DNA from: Peribacillus frigoritolerans
GTDB taxonomy: Bacteria; Bacillota; Bacilli; Bacillales; DSM-1321
Direction: 5' to 3'
DNA length: 64,000 bases
NCBI RefSeq assembly: GCF_030676415.1
Contig: NZ_JAUUTW010000012.1
Location: 1-64,000 of the forward strand
Position numbers and translations under genes: made by a program. Numbering within the stretch: position 1 is the first letter of the stretch; every line of letters starts with the position of its first letter. Positions 19,302-29,531 of this stretch are shown one piece after another. Under the pieces are notes generated by a model, which was given only the letters and a program-made list of their open reading frames with translations, was not told the origin of the DNA and made no database searches.

Positions 19302-20285
19302 TTAATACTCGGCCAATTCCCTCATAGCTTTTTCCACTTTATCAGGATTCACCATAAAATGTTTTTCCATCGTAGGCGCATATGGCATGGCAGGTACATC
19401 AGGTCCGGCCAATCGTTTTACAGGGGCATCCAAATCAAAAAGGCAATGCTCGGCAATGATGGCCGCGACCTCACTCATGATGCTTCCTTCTTTATTATCT
19501 TCCGTAACCAGTAATACTTTTCCCGTTTTAGAAGCTGCTTCTATGATGGCATCCTTATCCAAAGGGTAGACGGTACGCAAGTCAAGAACATGTGCAGATA
19601 TTCCATCTGCAGCTAATTTTTCTGCCGCCTGAAGGGCAAAATGCACACAAAGGCCATAGGAGATGACAGTAATGTCTTCCCCTTCCCTTTTCACATCCGC
19701 CTTACCGATTGGAAGTACATAATCTTCAGTGGGTACCTCACCCTTGATCAAGCGGTATGCGCGTTTATGTTCAAAGAAAAGCACTGGATCTTCATCGCGA
19801 ATGGCAGCTTTAAGCAAGCCCTTTACATCATACGGAGTGGAAGGCATCACAATTTTCAAGCCCGGCTGATTGGCAAAGATTGCTTCAACCGATTGTGAAT
19901 GATAAAGAGCTCCATGAATCCCTCCTCCATATGGGGCACGGATTACCATAGGACAGCTCCAGTCATTATTAGAACGGTATCTAATTTTGGCTGCCTCTGA
20001 AACTATTTGGTTAATGGCAGGCATGATGAAATCAGCAAATTGCATCTCAGCTATCGGCCGAAGCCCATACATGGCGGCTCCAATTCCAACTCCTGCAATT
20101 GCAGATTCAGCGAGAGGGGTATCGATGACCCTGGCTTCACCGAATTGGTCGTATAAACCATTAGTGGCTTTAAAGACCCCGCCTTTTTTTCCTACATCCT
20201 CTCCCAATACGAATACACGGGAATCGCGTTCCATCTCTTCCCTCATTGCCATTGTCACGGCATCTATATAAGAAATCACTGGCAT
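19302..20285 (-). CDS. bkdAB: Branched-chain alpha-keto acid dehydrogenase E1 beta
   Basis: Beta subunit of the thiamine-dependent E1 component, 327 residues as usual. Recognisable segments are FVLGEDVGKKGGVFKAT, PLAESAIAGVGIGAA, MQFADFIMPAINQI, APYGGGIHGALYHSQS, and the C-terminal transketolase domain with VTEDNKEGS. It follows bkdAA after 12 bases and precedes bkdB, so all three are cotranscribed. Confidence 0.96.
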   Translation of the reverse strand: MPVISYIDAVTMAMREEMERDSRVFVLGEDVGKKGGVFKATNGLYDQFGEARVIDTPLAESAIAGVGIGAAMYGLRPIAEMQFADFIMPAINQIVSEAAKIRYRSNNDWSCPMVIRAPYGGGIHGALYHSQSVEAIFANQPGLKIVMPSTPYDVKGLLKAAIRDEDPVLFFEHKRAYRLIKGEVPTEDYVLPIGKADVKREGEDITVISYGLCVHFALQAAEKLAADGISAHVLDLRTVYPLDKDAIIEAASKTGKVLLVTEDNKEGSIMSEVAAIIAEHCLFDLDAPVKRLAGPDVPAMPYAPTMEKHFMVNPDKVEKAMRELAEY

Positions 20286-20297
20286 TCTATTACCCCC

Positions 20298-21293
20298 TTA
20301 CTTTTGTGCATACACATGATTCATAGCACTTTCAGCCTTCGGATATGGAGCATTTTCAGCATAATCGGTTGCTTCGTTGACTATCTTCATGACTTCATCA
20401 TTCATTTGTTTCTCAAGGTCATCATCCATGATTCCCACTTCTTTTAAATACGCTCCAAATGTCATTATGGAATCCTTCGTTTTGGCTTCGGCCACTTCGT
20501 CCGCTGTCCGGTAGCTTCGGTCATCATCATCACTTGAATGAGGTGTGAGCCTGTATGAAACGGTTTCTACTAGTGTAGGGCCTTCTCCCCTTCGTGCACG
20601 GTCAGCCGCTTCTTTCACCGCTGCATACACTGCCAATGGATCATTGCCATCCACCGTTATTCCAGGCATCCCATAGCCAATCGCCCTGTCGGAAACATTT
20701 TCACAAGATAGCTGTTTCGAAATAGGAACGGAAATCGCATATTTATTATTTTCACACAAGAAAATGACCGGTAGCTTATGCACACCTGCAAAGTTGGCCC
20801 CTTCATGAAAATCGCCCTGATTTGAAGAACCTTCCCCAAACGTTACGAATGTTACCAAATCCTTACCTTCCATCTTCCCTGCAAGGGCAATTCCAACAGC
20901 ATGCGGGACCTGTGTCGTTACAGGCGATGAACCAGTGACGATCCTATTTTCCTTTTGACCAAAATGACCAGGCATTTGGCGCCCGCCGGAATTGGGATCT
21001 TCCTCTTTCGCAAAACCTGAAAGCATCAAGTCTTTTGCAGTCATTCCGAAGGTAAGCACCACACCTACATCCCGATAATAAGGCAGTACATAATCCTTTT
21101 GCCGATCAAGCGCAAACGCTGCCCCAACCTGTGCAGCTTCTTGCCCCTGGCAGGAAATCACGAAGGGAATTTTCCCGGATCGGTTTAAAAGCCACATGCG
21201 CTCATCAACTCTGCGGGACAAAAGCATTGTCCGGTACATATCTAAAACCGTTTCCTCATTTAAGCCTAATTGTTCATGACGATTCTCTACCAT
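20298..21293 (-). CDS. bkdAA: Branched-chain alpha-keto acid dehydrogenase E1 alpha
   Basis: Alpha subunit of E1, binding thiamine diphosphate. The Mg/TPP motif is seen as GEGSSNQGDFHEGANFA...ENN, and the phosphorylation-loop-like region as YRLTPHSSDDDDRSYR. The protein is 331 residues. Two adjacent ATG codons exist; GGAGG is seven bases before the second (21293), which is taken as start. It sits 21 bases after lpdV. Confidence 0.95.
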   Translation of the reverse strand: MVENRHEQLGLNEETVLDMYRTMLLSRRVDERMWLLNRSGKIPFVISCQGQEAAQVGAAFALDRQKDYVLPYYRDVGVVLTFGMTAKDLMLSGFAKEEDPNSGGRQMPGHFGQKENRIVTGSSPVTTQVPHAVGIALAGKMEGKDLVTFVTFGEGSSNQGDFHEGANFAGVHKLPVIFLCENNKYAISVPISKQLSCENVSDRAIGYGMPGITVDGNDPLAVYAAVKEAADRARRGEGPTLVETVSYRLTPHSSDDDDRSYRTADEVAEAKTKDSIMTFGAYLKEVGIMDDDLEKQMNDEVMKIVNEATDYAENAPYPKAESAMNHVYAQK

Positions 21294-21317
21294 CATAAAA
21301 CCTCCTGACCTTATTCT

Positions 21318-22739
21318 TTATGAATGAATGGCACGTCCATCGACAGCAAGGGCAGCCTCTCCGATTGCTTCAGCAAGACTTGGGTGCGGATGAATTGTCT
21401 TGCCTATCTCCCAAGGTGTCGCATCAAGCACTTTTGCAAGTCCCGCTTCTGAAATCATATCCGTAACATGTGGTCCGATCATATGAACGCCCAGTATATC
21501 ATCCGTTTTCTTATCGGCGATGATTTTGACAAAACCATCCGCTTCCCCGAAAACAAGGGCCTTACCAACTGCACGGAATGGGAATTTCCCGATTTTAAGG
21601 TCATAGCCTTCCTTGTTTGCCTGTTCTTCCGTCAAACCGACACTTGCAGCTTCAGGGCTTGAATACACACATTTTGAAATGAGCGAATAATCCAGCCGTT
21701 CCGGTTTTTGGCCTGTTATATGTTCAACGGCCGTAATCCCTTCATGGGAGGCAACGTGAGCCAATTGCAAACCTCCGATACAATCACCGATCGCATAGAT
21801 ATGTGATTCCTTCGTTTGGAAGAAGTCATTGGTTTCAATAAAACCTTTTTCTTTCACAATTTCCGTATTTTCAAGGCCGATCCCTTCAACATTTGCTGAT
21901 CTGCCTACGGAAACCAGCATTTTTTCAGCTGTGAATTCCTCTACCGAACCTTTGACTTCTGCAGAAATGGATACTGAAACATCCGTTTTCAGGGTTTCAG
22001 GCAATACCTTGGCACCTGTAACGAATTTGACGCCTTTTTTCGTTAGGAGACGAAGCATTTCACTGGAAATATCATGGTCCTCAGTCGGGATGATTCTATC
22101 TGCATATTCCAGTACTGTCACTTCCACGCCAAAATCATTGAGCATCGAAGCCCATTCAATGCCGATAACTCCACCGCCTACAATTATCATTGATTTTGGC
22201 AGGTTCTCAAGCTTTAGAGCTTCATCCGATGTAAGCACAAATTCCCCATCAATCGTCAAACCGGGCAGTGTTCTCGGACGCGAACCGGTGGCAATGATGA
22301 CATTCTGAGGAATGAGCATTTCATTTTCACTGCCATTATTCATTTCCACGGAAATTGTCCCAGGCATCGGTGAAAATATAGATGGACCAAGTATACGTCC
22401 TAACCCTTCATAAACCGTTATCTTTCCTTGTTTCATCAAGTGCTGGACACCTTTATAGAGTTGATCGACCACTTTATTCTTTCTTTCCTGCACCTTAAGG
22501 AAATCTACCTTTACATCCCCGGTAACAACACCGAATTCCTCACTTTTCACTGCAGTCTGATAAACTTCCGCACTCCTTAAAAGTGCTTTTGAAGGGATAC
22601 AGCCTTTATGTAGACACGTTCCGCCGAGCTTGCCTTTCTCCACGACAGCCGTTTTCAATCCTAATTGAGCAGCCCTTATCGCTGCCACATACCCGCCTGT
22701 TCCTCCTCCGAGGATAACGAGGTCAAATTCTTCAGCCAA
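21318..22739 (-). CDS. lpdV: Dihydrolipoyl dehydrogenase (E3) of the branched-chain complex
   Basis: Flavoprotein reoxidising the lipoyl group (473 residues). Features: FAD-binding GGGTGGYVAA at the N terminus, redox disulfide in GGTCLHKGCIPSKALL (about 40-55), NAD-binding GGGVIGIEWA (about 185), and the C-terminal His-Glu pair in HPHPSLAEAIGEAAL. It is directly between bcd and bkdAA; in B. subtilis buk stands between bcd and lpdV. A 131-base gap separates it from bcd, with no gene in it. Confidence 0.95.
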   Translation of the reverse strand: MAEEFDLVILGGGTGGYVAAIRAAQLGLKTAVVEKGKLGGTCLHKGCIPSKALLRSAEVYQTAVKSEEFGVVTGDVKVDFLKVQERKNKVVDQLYKGVQHLMKQGKITVYEGLGRILGPSIFSPMPGTISVEMNNGSENEMLIPQNVIIATGSRPRTLPGLTIDGEFVLTSDEALKLENLPKSMIIVGGGVIGIEWASMLNDFGVEVTVLEYADRIIPTEDHDISSEMLRLLTKKGVKFVTGAKVLPETLKTDVSVSISAEVKGSVEEFTAEKMLVSVGRSANVEGIGLENTEIVKEKGFIETNDFFQTKESHIYAIGDCIGGLQLAHVASHEGITAVEHITGQKPERLDYSLISKCVYSSPEAASVGLTEEQANKEGYDLKIGKFPFRAVGKALVFGEADGFVKIIADKKTDDILGVHMIGPHVTDMISEAGLAKVLDATPWEIGKTIHPHPSLAEAIGEAALAVDGRAIHS

Positions 22740-22870
22740 AACCGCTCCTCCTCACAAATACATACTATTGTCACCATTTTTACTTGCCCTATGTTTATTA
22801 CGTTATCCATGTTGAAAATTCCTGTGTTTATTTAAAAAAACACAGGAATCTATATCTTGTAAAACTACAT

Positions 22871-23968
22871 TCACTTTCTTCCATTCAAGATATGTTTTTC
22901 ATTTTGCAAGAATTGGCTCCTTGAATTCCTCATGCGAGCAATGCGCTCCTCTGCCATCCTATCCGCTGCTTTATAAGTAGGGATTTGATCACGTTTTGCA
23001 ATCTCGATGACTCGTTCAATTGTATCATAAACCGTTTCCACTTTCTTAAGGGCTCTTTCCCGATTATATCCTAGAAGCTCATCAGCTACATTTATGACTC
23101 CACCCGCATTAATTACATAATCAGGAGCATATATAATACCTTTTTCATGAATTTGATCGCCATGAACAGTTTCCTTTAATTGATTATTGGCTGCACCAGC
23201 AATGACCTTCGCCCTGATTTGATTGATTGTATGATCATTTATGACAGCCCCTAACGCACATGGTGCATAGATATCACAGTCGACTCCATAAATTTCATCA
23301 GGATTCACTGCAGTCGCCCCAAAGGATTCAACCGCACGGGCCACGCTTTCTTTATTGATATCCGTAACGATCAGCTTGGCGCCCTCCTCATGAAGGTGAC
23401 GGCATAAGTTATAAGAAACATTCCCGACGCCTTGGACTGCAATTACCTTGCCTTCTAAAGAATCAGTTCCGAATGCTTCTTTCGCAGCAGCCTTCATACC
23501 GCGATAAACCCCATAAGCAGTTACAGGGGAAGGGTTACCCGAAGAACCGAATGCAGGGGAAATCCCAGTGACAAAATCCGTCTCCTCATGAATGAGATCC
23601 ATATCCTCAACCGTTGTACCTACATCTTCAGCTGTTATATAACGGCCATTAAGCCCTTGGATATACCTTCCGAATGCACGGAACATTTCTTCATTTTTAT
23701 CCTTACGCGGATCGCCGATGATGACGGTTTTCCCCCCGCCTAAATTCAAGCCGGCAGCTGCGTTCTTATAGGTCATTCCTCTCGAAAGCCTTAAGGCATC
23801 TTCAATGGCTTCTTCTTCAGATGCATACGTCCACATCCTTGTGCCTCCAAGCGCAGGCCCTAATGTCGTATCATGAATGGCAATAATCGCTTTCAAACCC
23901 GATTGTTTATCCTGACAGAATAGCAGTTGCTCGTAATCATACTTCTCAAGATATTTAAAAATTTCCAT
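22871..23968 (-). CDS. bcd: Leucine dehydrogenase (branched-chain amino acid dehydrogenase)
   Basis: NAD-dependent oxidative deaminase of leucine, valine and isoleucine. Visible are the catalytic region GGTRMW...[13 protein letters not shown] (catalytic Lys in the latter), [15 protein letters not shown], and the Rossmann motif [12 protein letters not shown]. An upstream extension to 24031 is rejected: GGGAGG fits ATG at 23968, giving 365 residues, the normal size. First gene of the bkd operon, about 155 bases downstream of a sigma-54 type promoter. Confidence 0.95.
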   Translation of the reverse strand: MEIFKYLEKYDYEQLLFCQDKQSGLKAIIAIHDTTLGPALGGTRMWTYASEEEAIEDALRLSRGMTYKNAAAGLNLGGGKTVIIGDPRKDKNEEMFRAFGRYIQGLNGRYITAEDVGTTVEDMDLIHEETDFVTGISPAFGSSGNPSPVTAYGVYRGMKAAAKEAFGTDSLEGKVIAVQGVGNVSYNLCRHLHEEGAKLIVTDINKESVARAVESFGATAVNPDEIYGVDCDIYAPCALGAVINDHTINQIRAKVIAGAANNQLKETVHGDQIHEKGIIYAPDYVINAGGVINVADELLGYNRERALKKVETVYDTIERVIEIAKRDQIPTYKAADRMAEERIARMRNSRSQFLQNEKHILNGRK

Positions 23969-24131
23969 AAAGGAATCCTCCCTAGATGTTTTAATACATG
24001 TCAGATATGAGGACACTGAATTACTCCTCATACTTACTTGTTCCTACGTTCATTTTAAATGAAATCCGCTACTCACATGATATTTCCCCCATGGGCAATG
24101 GTTCCCTGGAAAAATCCATGCACCTTTAAAT

Positions 24132-24149
24132 ATGCAAATAACATGCCAA
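24132..24149 (-). promoter_or_regulatory. Sigma-54 (-24/-12) promoter of the bkd operon
   Basis: Minus-strand TGGCAT-n5-TTGCAT (24148 to 24132), an almost perfect match to TGGCAC-n5-TTGCW with correct spacing. It lies between the bcd start and the gene of the sigma-54 activator BkdR. Transcription should begin about 12 bases downstream, leaving a leader of about 150 bases. Between this site and bkdR (24150-24336) are AT-rich sequences with repeated TTGC(A) words (24309-24330) that could be activator sites. Confidence 0.88.
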
Positions 24150-24336
24150 TAAAATACATAATGAGAGCGTTTTTATCCAAAAAAAGGAGATGCTGGTTAA
24201 TATGTTGGGCAACTATAGCCTATAACAAATTCAAAAAAATTTCATGTTAGAAGTGGAGTCTCGCTTAAATTAAAATAAATCAGAAAATTCTGCGCAGTTT
24301 TTTTCATAGTTTGCAATTATTTGCGTGCAAAAATTT

Positions 24337-26391
24337 TCACAGTTTTAGTTTTTCCATTTTGTAATATAGATTTCTAACTGAAATCCCCAGCGCTTTTGCC
24401 GTAAGTGTTTTATTTCCCTTGTGGGTATGGAACGCTTGCTGAATGATTTCGGCTTCATACTGGTCTATTATCTCCGAGAGCGGTTTCCCCGATACGCCAG
24501 AAGGCTTCATTAATAATTTCTCCTGTTTTAATGGAATCTCTTCGATAAAATCCGGAATGTGATGTATATCAATGATCGTCTCGTTCAATTTCATGAAAAT
24601 GATTGCACGTCCTAAGATATTTTCCAGTTCCCTCACATTACCTGGCCAGTTATAGATTTGCATTTTATGTATAGCTGCTGCTGTAATTCCCTCTATGCTC
24701 CGTCCATACTCCTGATTGATTTTATTAATCAAATGCTCCGCCAATTCTCTCAAATCTTCTTTTCTCTTTCTTAATGGAGCAATGAAAATAGGCATGCGGT
24801 TCAGCCTGAAATACAAGTCTTCCCTGAATGATCCGTTTGCGATGGCCTGTTCAAGATTGATGTTCGTAGCGGCTATGACCCGGACATTGATGGGAATCGG
24901 CTTCGTCCCCCCCACCCTGACGATTTCCTTTTCTTGTAAAACTCGAAGTAATTTAGCTTGGATATTGGCTGGTAATTCACCAATTTCGTCCAAAAAGATA
25001 CTCCCTTGATTTGCCTCTTCAAAAAAACCTACCTTTCCGCCCCTGTTTGCTCCTGTAAAGGCTCCTTCATCATAACCGAACAGTTCACTTTCAAGTAATG
25101 ATTCCGAGATGGCCGCACAATTTACACGTACGAATTTATTGAATTTCCTATCGCTCGCATTATGGATGGCATGTGCAAATAACTCTTTGCCAGTCCCTGA
25201 TTCCCCTCTCAATAAGACAGTAGCAGGTGTTCTTGCCGATAATTTCGCCTGTTCAATGGGAAGCTTCATCTCTTCGGAAGCCCCAATTATATCATCAAAG
25301 GAATATTTAGCCTGCAATGTCCGGATAATCTGTCTTGCCCGATTCAGTTCATGGGTCAAGGCTTGAATTTCCGATACATCATGAATGACGCCAACGCTCC
25401 CTTTCAGGGACCCATCCACAATGATTGGAGCAACATTGACGATCACTTCCTTATGTTTTGGGCCGACACGCATATTGACACCCCGAACAGGCTTTTTTGT
25501 CTGAAGCACTTTCATATGCATACTTTCACCTTCGTAAATATCGATGGAAGCCGGCTTACCGATCACTTGGGTCTTTGTTAAGCCAGTGATTCTTGTATAG
25601 GCCGGATTGATCAAAAGCCCCCTGCCTTGATCGTCCACAACAGATATGGCTTCATCACTGGATTGAATGATCGCCTGGAGCATCGTCTGTATCTCTTTTA
25701 AATCAGTGATCTGCTCCGCCAATTGTACAGCTTCCGTTTTATTCCTAAACACGGAAAAAGCCCCTATGATTTCCTTGTCGGCATTCACAAGAGGTATCCT
25801 TGTCGTTATGAGTTCCATCCCATTACTAAGGGTGATTTCCTGATTTACTTCTTTTTGGTTCGTTTGCATCACTCGCAGCAATCCAGTTGAAGGGATGAAA
25901 TCTTTGATATGCCTGCCTATCACATCCTCGCGCTTTGTGTCAGATGCACGTTCCGCACTATCATTGAACATGATGATGAATCCTTCATGATCAATCACCA
26001 CCATCCCTTCACTGGTCGTATTAAGGATCAAGTCCATTTTTGCCGAGGTATTCTCCAATTTACTTATTAAACGATTTTTCTCTTCAAACAACTTAGTCAT
26101 AATGAGGGCGACACTTCCCGGAATGAGAATCGTTTGTTCGCCCATGTCCCTTTTTATCTTTTTATAAACAGACGGGTCTCCGGTCGTATCAAAAATGATG
26201 TCCAAATCTCGCTCCAAACCCATGGTCCAATTAGTCACTGTAGGAATCCTTCGTTCCTTTGCAGCAAGCATCCCTTCAGCGGATTCATTCGTATCAGCCA
26301 TACAAACAATGGAGAATACTTCACTTTCGGATAGGAGTTTCAACACGGTTGTGCCCCCCACTCCTCCCCCTACTATCATGACCTTTTGCAT
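24337..26391 (-). CDS. bkdR: Sigma-54-dependent transcriptional activator BkdR
   Basis: Activator expected to drive the bkd operon with SigL. In order: an N-terminal Rossmann-like region ([16 protein letters not shown], about 1-110), two PAS-type domains (about 115-225 and 230-345), an AAA+ domain (about 360-600), and a Fis-type helix-turn-helix at the C terminus ([20 protein letters not shown]). The AAA+ domain carries Walker [12 protein letters not shown] and the sigma-54-contacting loop GAFTGA. 684 residues, near the B. subtilis protein. Ribosome site AGGGGG precedes ATG. It ends upstream of the bkd promoter on the same strand. Confidence 0.95.
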   Translation of the reverse strand: MQKVMIVGGGVGGTTVLKLLSESEVFSIVCMADTNESAEGMLAAKERRIPTVTNWTMGLERDLDIIFDTTGDPSVYKKIKRDMGEQTILIPGSVALIMTKLFEEKNRLISKLENTSAKMDLILNTTSEGMVVIDHEGFIIMFNDSAERASDTKREDVIGRHIKDFIPSTGLLRVMQTNQKEVNQEITLSNGMELITTRIPLVNADKEIIGAFSVFRNKTEAVQLAEQITDLKEIQTMLQAIIQSSDEAISVVDDQGRGLLINPAYTRITGLTKTQVIGKPASIDIYEGESMHMKVLQTKKPVRGVNMRVGPKHKEVIVNVAPIIVDGSLKGSVGVIHDVSEIQALTHELNRARQIIRTLQAKYSFDDIIGASEEMKLPIEQAKLSARTPATVLLRGESGTGKELFAHAIHNASDRKFNKFVRVNCAAISESLLESELFGYDEGAFTGANRGGKVGFFEEANQGSIFLDEIGELPANIQAKLLRVLQEKEIVRVGGTKPIPINVRVIAATNINLEQAIANGSFREDLYFRLNRMPIFIAPLRKRKEDLRELAEHLINKINQEYGRSIEGITAAAIHKMQIYNWPGNVRELENILGRAIIFMKLNETIIDIHHIPDFIEEIPLKQEKLLMKPSGVSGKPLSEIIDQYEAEIIQQAFHTHKGNKTLTAKALGISVRNLYYKMEKLKL

Positions 26392-26596
26392 GAGCCATCC
26401 CCCTTAAGATATAATTACCCCTTTTAACAGATCATTCCCTGCAATTTTTTTCATACTCCACACCATTTTACCATATTGGCACCCTTTAAAAACAGCCACC
26501 AACTCCCAGTCATTATCTAGATTCCCGAAACTTGACAAATAATTTATATCCTTTATCATTTTTTAAAGATGGAATTTTCGGAAGGGATTTGACCGC

Positions 26597-26833
26597 ATGA
26601 AACGTTTAATCGCTTTTTTGATTCTTTTTATACCCGGTGCCTTTGCTGCCTATGGCATAAAAATAATGAGGGACATGGTGTTCGGTATTTTACAGCCTCC
26701 CTATCCAGTCCTTTGGCTGCAATTTTTAATAGGACTGCTCATAACGATTGGCGGAATAGCCTTTATCGCCGGCTTCGTCCTTCATCGAGATCGAAAACAA
26801 AATAAGGTCCAAAGCAGGTTCAATAAATTTTAA
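26597..26833 (+). CDS. yqzF: DUF2627 membrane protein (YqzF-like)
   Basis: 78-residue protein with two hydrophobic segments (RLIAFLILFIPGAFAAYGIK and a second at about 38-63, FLIGLLITIGGIAFIAGFV) and a basic C-terminal tail. This is the DUF2627 pattern, and the location between bkdR and the phosphodiesterase gene matches B. subtilis yqzF. Function unknown. It is on the plus strand, opposite to its neighbours. Confidence 0.85.
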   Translation: MKRLIAFLILFIPGAFAAYGIKIMRDMVFGILQPPYPVLWLQFLIGLLITIGGIAFIAGFVLHRDRKQNKVQSRFNKF

Positions 26834-26841
26834 ACGCAAAA

Positions 26842-26873
26842 AGAAGGTGCCATGTATCATATGGCACCTTCTT
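26842..26873. terminator. Convergent terminator yqzF / phosphodiesterase
   Basis: GAAGGTGCCAT / ATGGCACCTTC stem flanked by A- and T-runs; serves both convergent genes. Confidence 0.88.
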
Positions 26874-27607
26874 TATCTTGATTTCAAACCTTCTCTGATC
26901 CGTACGGCTGCCTCGGGAAAATCGGTTATGATGCCGCTGCACCCCAATTTGAATAACCGCTTCATCTCGGCTTCTTTATTAATGGTATATGGCCGTACAG
27001 GAACACCCATACTAACCGATGCTTGAATTAGTGCATCAGGGGCAGCCCGAATATTTGGGTGGATTGCACTTCCGCCTATTGCCTTGGCATATATCCACGG
27101 CATGTATAGACCATCCCTATAAAGCGGTGCGGTTTCCAATTCGGGTGCCAATTGATGACAATTGACCAAACTGTAATGATTGAAGGAAGAAAGGATTACC
27201 CTTTCGTCCATTTCGTAAGTACGGATGAGCCGGATGACTTTCTCTTCTAAGCCTGGATACAGAAAAAGCGTATTTTTTAATTCAATATTGCAAAAAAGCT
27301 GATTATCGTAAAGCCAAATAAATAGTTCTTCTAGCGTCGGAATCTTTTCTTTACCCCATTGACCCTTATGGGTTGAGGACGCATTAAGAGTTTTCAACTC
27401 CATCAAGGTCCGGTCTTTTACATATCCCGAGGCATTCGTGGTCCGATCGAGCTTTTCATCGTGAATGATGACCACTTCTCCATCTTTCGAGAGCTGGACA
27501 TCCGTTTCAATTCCGTCCGCCCCGACACGGGCAGCTTCTTTGAACGCCGACATCGTATTTTCCGGATGTGTTCCTGCAGAGCCTCGATGTGCAAAGATTA
27601 AGGTCAT
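26873..27607 (-). CDS. Glycerophosphodiester phosphodiesterase (YqiK-like)
   Basis: Cytoplasmic GDPD-family enzyme that hydrolyses glycerophosphodiesters to glycerol 3-phosphate and an alcohol. Catalytic motifs HRGSAGTHPENT at the N terminus and ETDVQLSKDGEVVIIHDE provide the metal-binding Glu/Asp and the two catalytic His residues. There is no signal peptide. 244 residues, standard for the short bacterial form. Single gene bounded by a terminator at its 3' end. Confidence 0.92.
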   Translation of the reverse strand: MTLIFAHRGSAGTHPENTMSAFKEAARVGADGIETDVQLSKDGEVVIIHDEKLDRTTNASGYVKDRTLMELKTLNASSTHKGQWGKEKIPTLEELFIWLYDNQLFCNIELKNTLFLYPGLEEKVIRLIRTYEMDERVILSSFNHYSLVNCHQLAPELETAPLYRDGLYMPWIYAKAIGGSAIHPNIRAAPDALIQASVSMGVPVRPYTINKEAEMKRLFKLGCSGIITDFPEAAVRIREGLKSR

Positions 27608-27683
27608 GATGAAACGCCGCCTCTCTCAATAATTGTTATATCCCCATTTTATGAACAGAAACAGCAAATTATTTTCATCTAGA

Positions 27684-28233
27684 TCAATCATTTAAATCAA
27701 AATGCAGGTGATTATTTTCTGCATAGAAGGTTCCTTTCGTCAAATCACTCAATTTCTTTTCCAAGCTTTTGATTTGCAAGCGGGTATCCGGAAAGGCCAT
27801 TTGAGCAATCGTAATTTCCCCTTCCCCTTTTGATTCAAGCATATCCATGATTGTTTTCCGTTTTTCGTCCAATTGATATATTTGAGCCATCAACCTCTCG
27901 AATTGATTTCTTGTTTGAAAACTTTGCTCACCATTTAATTGTCCCAGAGACAATTCATATACATCAAGCTTTTCCTTTATTGATTCAAGTCTCATAATTT
28001 TTGATTTATATAAAAGCAAAGTCTCATTCAGTTCTTCTTTTAAAAGAGCACGGTTAAATCCCTTTACATTTATTAACGTTTTCCGTTCCATCCGATTCCC
28101 GATTACAGCCGCCCTCACTTTTCCATGCGCTTCAATTACACCGCCGATTAATTTTCCCTTCTTTTCATCCGTGAAGATATTTTTAGCTTTCATCCGCTTC
28201 CAATACAAAATGCTCATTTTTTTCATATATCAT
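27684..28233 (-). pseudogene. Remnant of a DUF342 (FapA-like) protein gene
   Basis: The main frame (from about 28200 to 27684) encodes the C-terminal part of a DUF342 protein. It reads KGKLIGGVIEAHGKVRAAVIG (end of the beta-helix), a long coiled coil (about 70 residues), and a small closing domain PDTRLQIKSLEKKLSDLTKG. Complete family members are 450 residues or more. The best ribosome site (AAGGAGG) serves ATG at 28233 in another frame, which reads MIYEKNEHFVLEADES before a stop. This looks like the original N terminus. So the gene seems to have lost most of its body and to be out of frame. Confidence 0.7.
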
Positions 28234-28319
28234 TTACTCCCTCCTTTTCTAATGATTAAATATACCTATAATTATAATCTAAAAATTAAGAAAAGGAGCT
28301 ATATAGTCCAAACCAAACA

Positions 28320-28383
28320 AAAACGCCTTTTATTTATGGGATTTCCTGCAAAATCCAATAAATAAAAGGCGTTTAATTTTTTT
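28320..28383. terminator. Large hairpin downstream of spo0A
   Basis: AACGCCTTTTATTTAT pairs with ATAAATAAAAGGCGTT, with an inner GGGATTT/AAATCC pairing. T-runs follow on the plus side. It lies 170 bases past spo0A. The gap 28384-28552 shows no gene. Confidence 0.7.
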
Positions 28384-28552
28384 ACCGGCAGCGTAAAAAA
28401 TTTTGAAGTTGCCGATTAGAAAAAATCACGAAGCAACTTCTTCCTGTCCTTTACCTCCAGACGGAGAGTTCCTATTTATATTTAGCGGCTCTAGCCTTTA
28501 TATGGTCAGTTGTTACATAAATCTTAACAAGCGGTATTTCCCCCTACCCCTG

Positions 28553-29344
28553 TCAAGAAGCTTTATGTTCGAGTCGCAGCTTATCGGCAACCATGGCAAT
28601 GAATTCGGAATTTGTAGGTTTTGCCTTAGTCATGCTTACGGTATATCCGAAAAGGGATGATATGGATTCTATATTTCCACGGCTCCAGGCCACTTCAATC
28701 GCATGCCGGATAGCACGTTCAACACGGCTGGCCGTCGTATTGTATTTTTTTGCAATATCCGGATATAAAACTTTGGTGATAGAACCCAATAGTTCAATAT
28801 CATTATATACCATGGATATGGCTTCCCTTAAATACAAATAGCCCTTAATATGTGCAGGCACTCCAATCTCGTGAATGATGCTTGTGATGCTGGCATCGAG
28901 GTTCTTCGGCTTGGATTCATTTTGGGGACGATAGCTAAATTGACTATGATTTTTTAAAACCGCCTGCCCTTTACCGCTTACCTGACGTATGTGATTGGCC
29001 AGATTTTCCATATCAAATGGTTTCAGGATAAAGTAAGACGCACCCAAATCAACAGCTTTTTTCGTTACATCTTCTTGACCAAAGGCAGTAAGCATAATCA
29101 CATTAGGCATAGCACCCCGTTTTACTTCACGAAGTTTTTCAAGTACACCTAACCCATCTAAATGAGGCATGATAATATCGAGGATCAATATATCAGGATC
29201 AACGCTTTCAAGCATACCCAAGCAATCTTGACCGTTATGTGCCACCCCAATTACTTCCATGTCTTCCTGTGCAGAAATGTATTCTTCCAGAAGGCCAACA
29301 AGTTCTCTATTATCATCTACAACGCACACCTTAATTTTTTTCAC
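28553..29344 (-). CDS. spo0A: Sporulation master regulator Spo0A
   Basis: Response regulator at the end of the phosphorelay, controlling entry into sporulation. The receiver domain (1-125) has the acidic pocket Asp10-Asp11, phosphoacceptor Asp56 ([12 protein letters not shown]), the Thr of MLTAFGQ, and Lys in FILKPFD. A linker and the DNA-binding domain follow (about 145-263, with [14 protein letters not shown] and the recognition helix region [18 protein letters not shown]). A TTG further upstream is part of the ribosome site; GAGGAGG points to GTG at 29344, giving 263 residues. The B. subtilis gene also starts with GTG. Two Spo0A-box sequences lie upstream, suggesting autoregulation. Confidence 0.98.
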   Translation of the reverse strand: MKKIKVCVVDDNRELVGLLEEYISAQEDMEVIGVAHNGQDCLGMLESVDPDILILDIIMPHLDGLGVLEKLREVKRGAMPNVIMLTAFGQEDVTKKAVDLGASYFILKPFDMENLANHIRQVSGKGQAVLKNHSQFSYRPQNESKPKNLDASITSIIHEIGVPAHIKGYLYLREAISMVYNDIELLGSITKVLYPDIAKKYNTTASRVERAIRHAIEVAWSRGNIESISSLFGYTVSMTKAKPTNSEFIAMVADKLRLEHKAS

Positions 29345-29413
29345 GCTTGATTTCCTCCTCAACTACAATTGGTCTTTTTTTCTATATGACTAAATTCTAT
29401 TGTAATTGAACTT

Positions 29414-29420
29414 TTCGACA
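29414..29420 (-). promoter_or_regulatory. Spo0A box (upstream of spo0A)
   Basis: TGTCGAA on the minus strand, 70 bases before the spo0A start. Matches the core of the 0A box. Confidence 0.6.
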
Positions 29421-29524
29421 ATGGAAACTAAATTCCTTTTATTTTTGAAAAAATATAAGGAATTCAATATTATTCTCCGGATATCTCTTGTTTTCGACTT
29501 CGTTTGCTATTCGAATAAAGCGAT

Positions 29525-29531
29525 TGTCGAA
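29525..29531 (+). promoter_or_regulatory. Spo0A box (distal)
   Basis: TTGTCGAAAAA on the plus strand, about 180 bases before the spo0A start: TGTCGAA core with the A-rich right flank usual for strong boxes. The remaining sequence of the 330-base gap is AT-rich, and I could not fix a sigma-H promoter in it. Confidence 0.6.
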
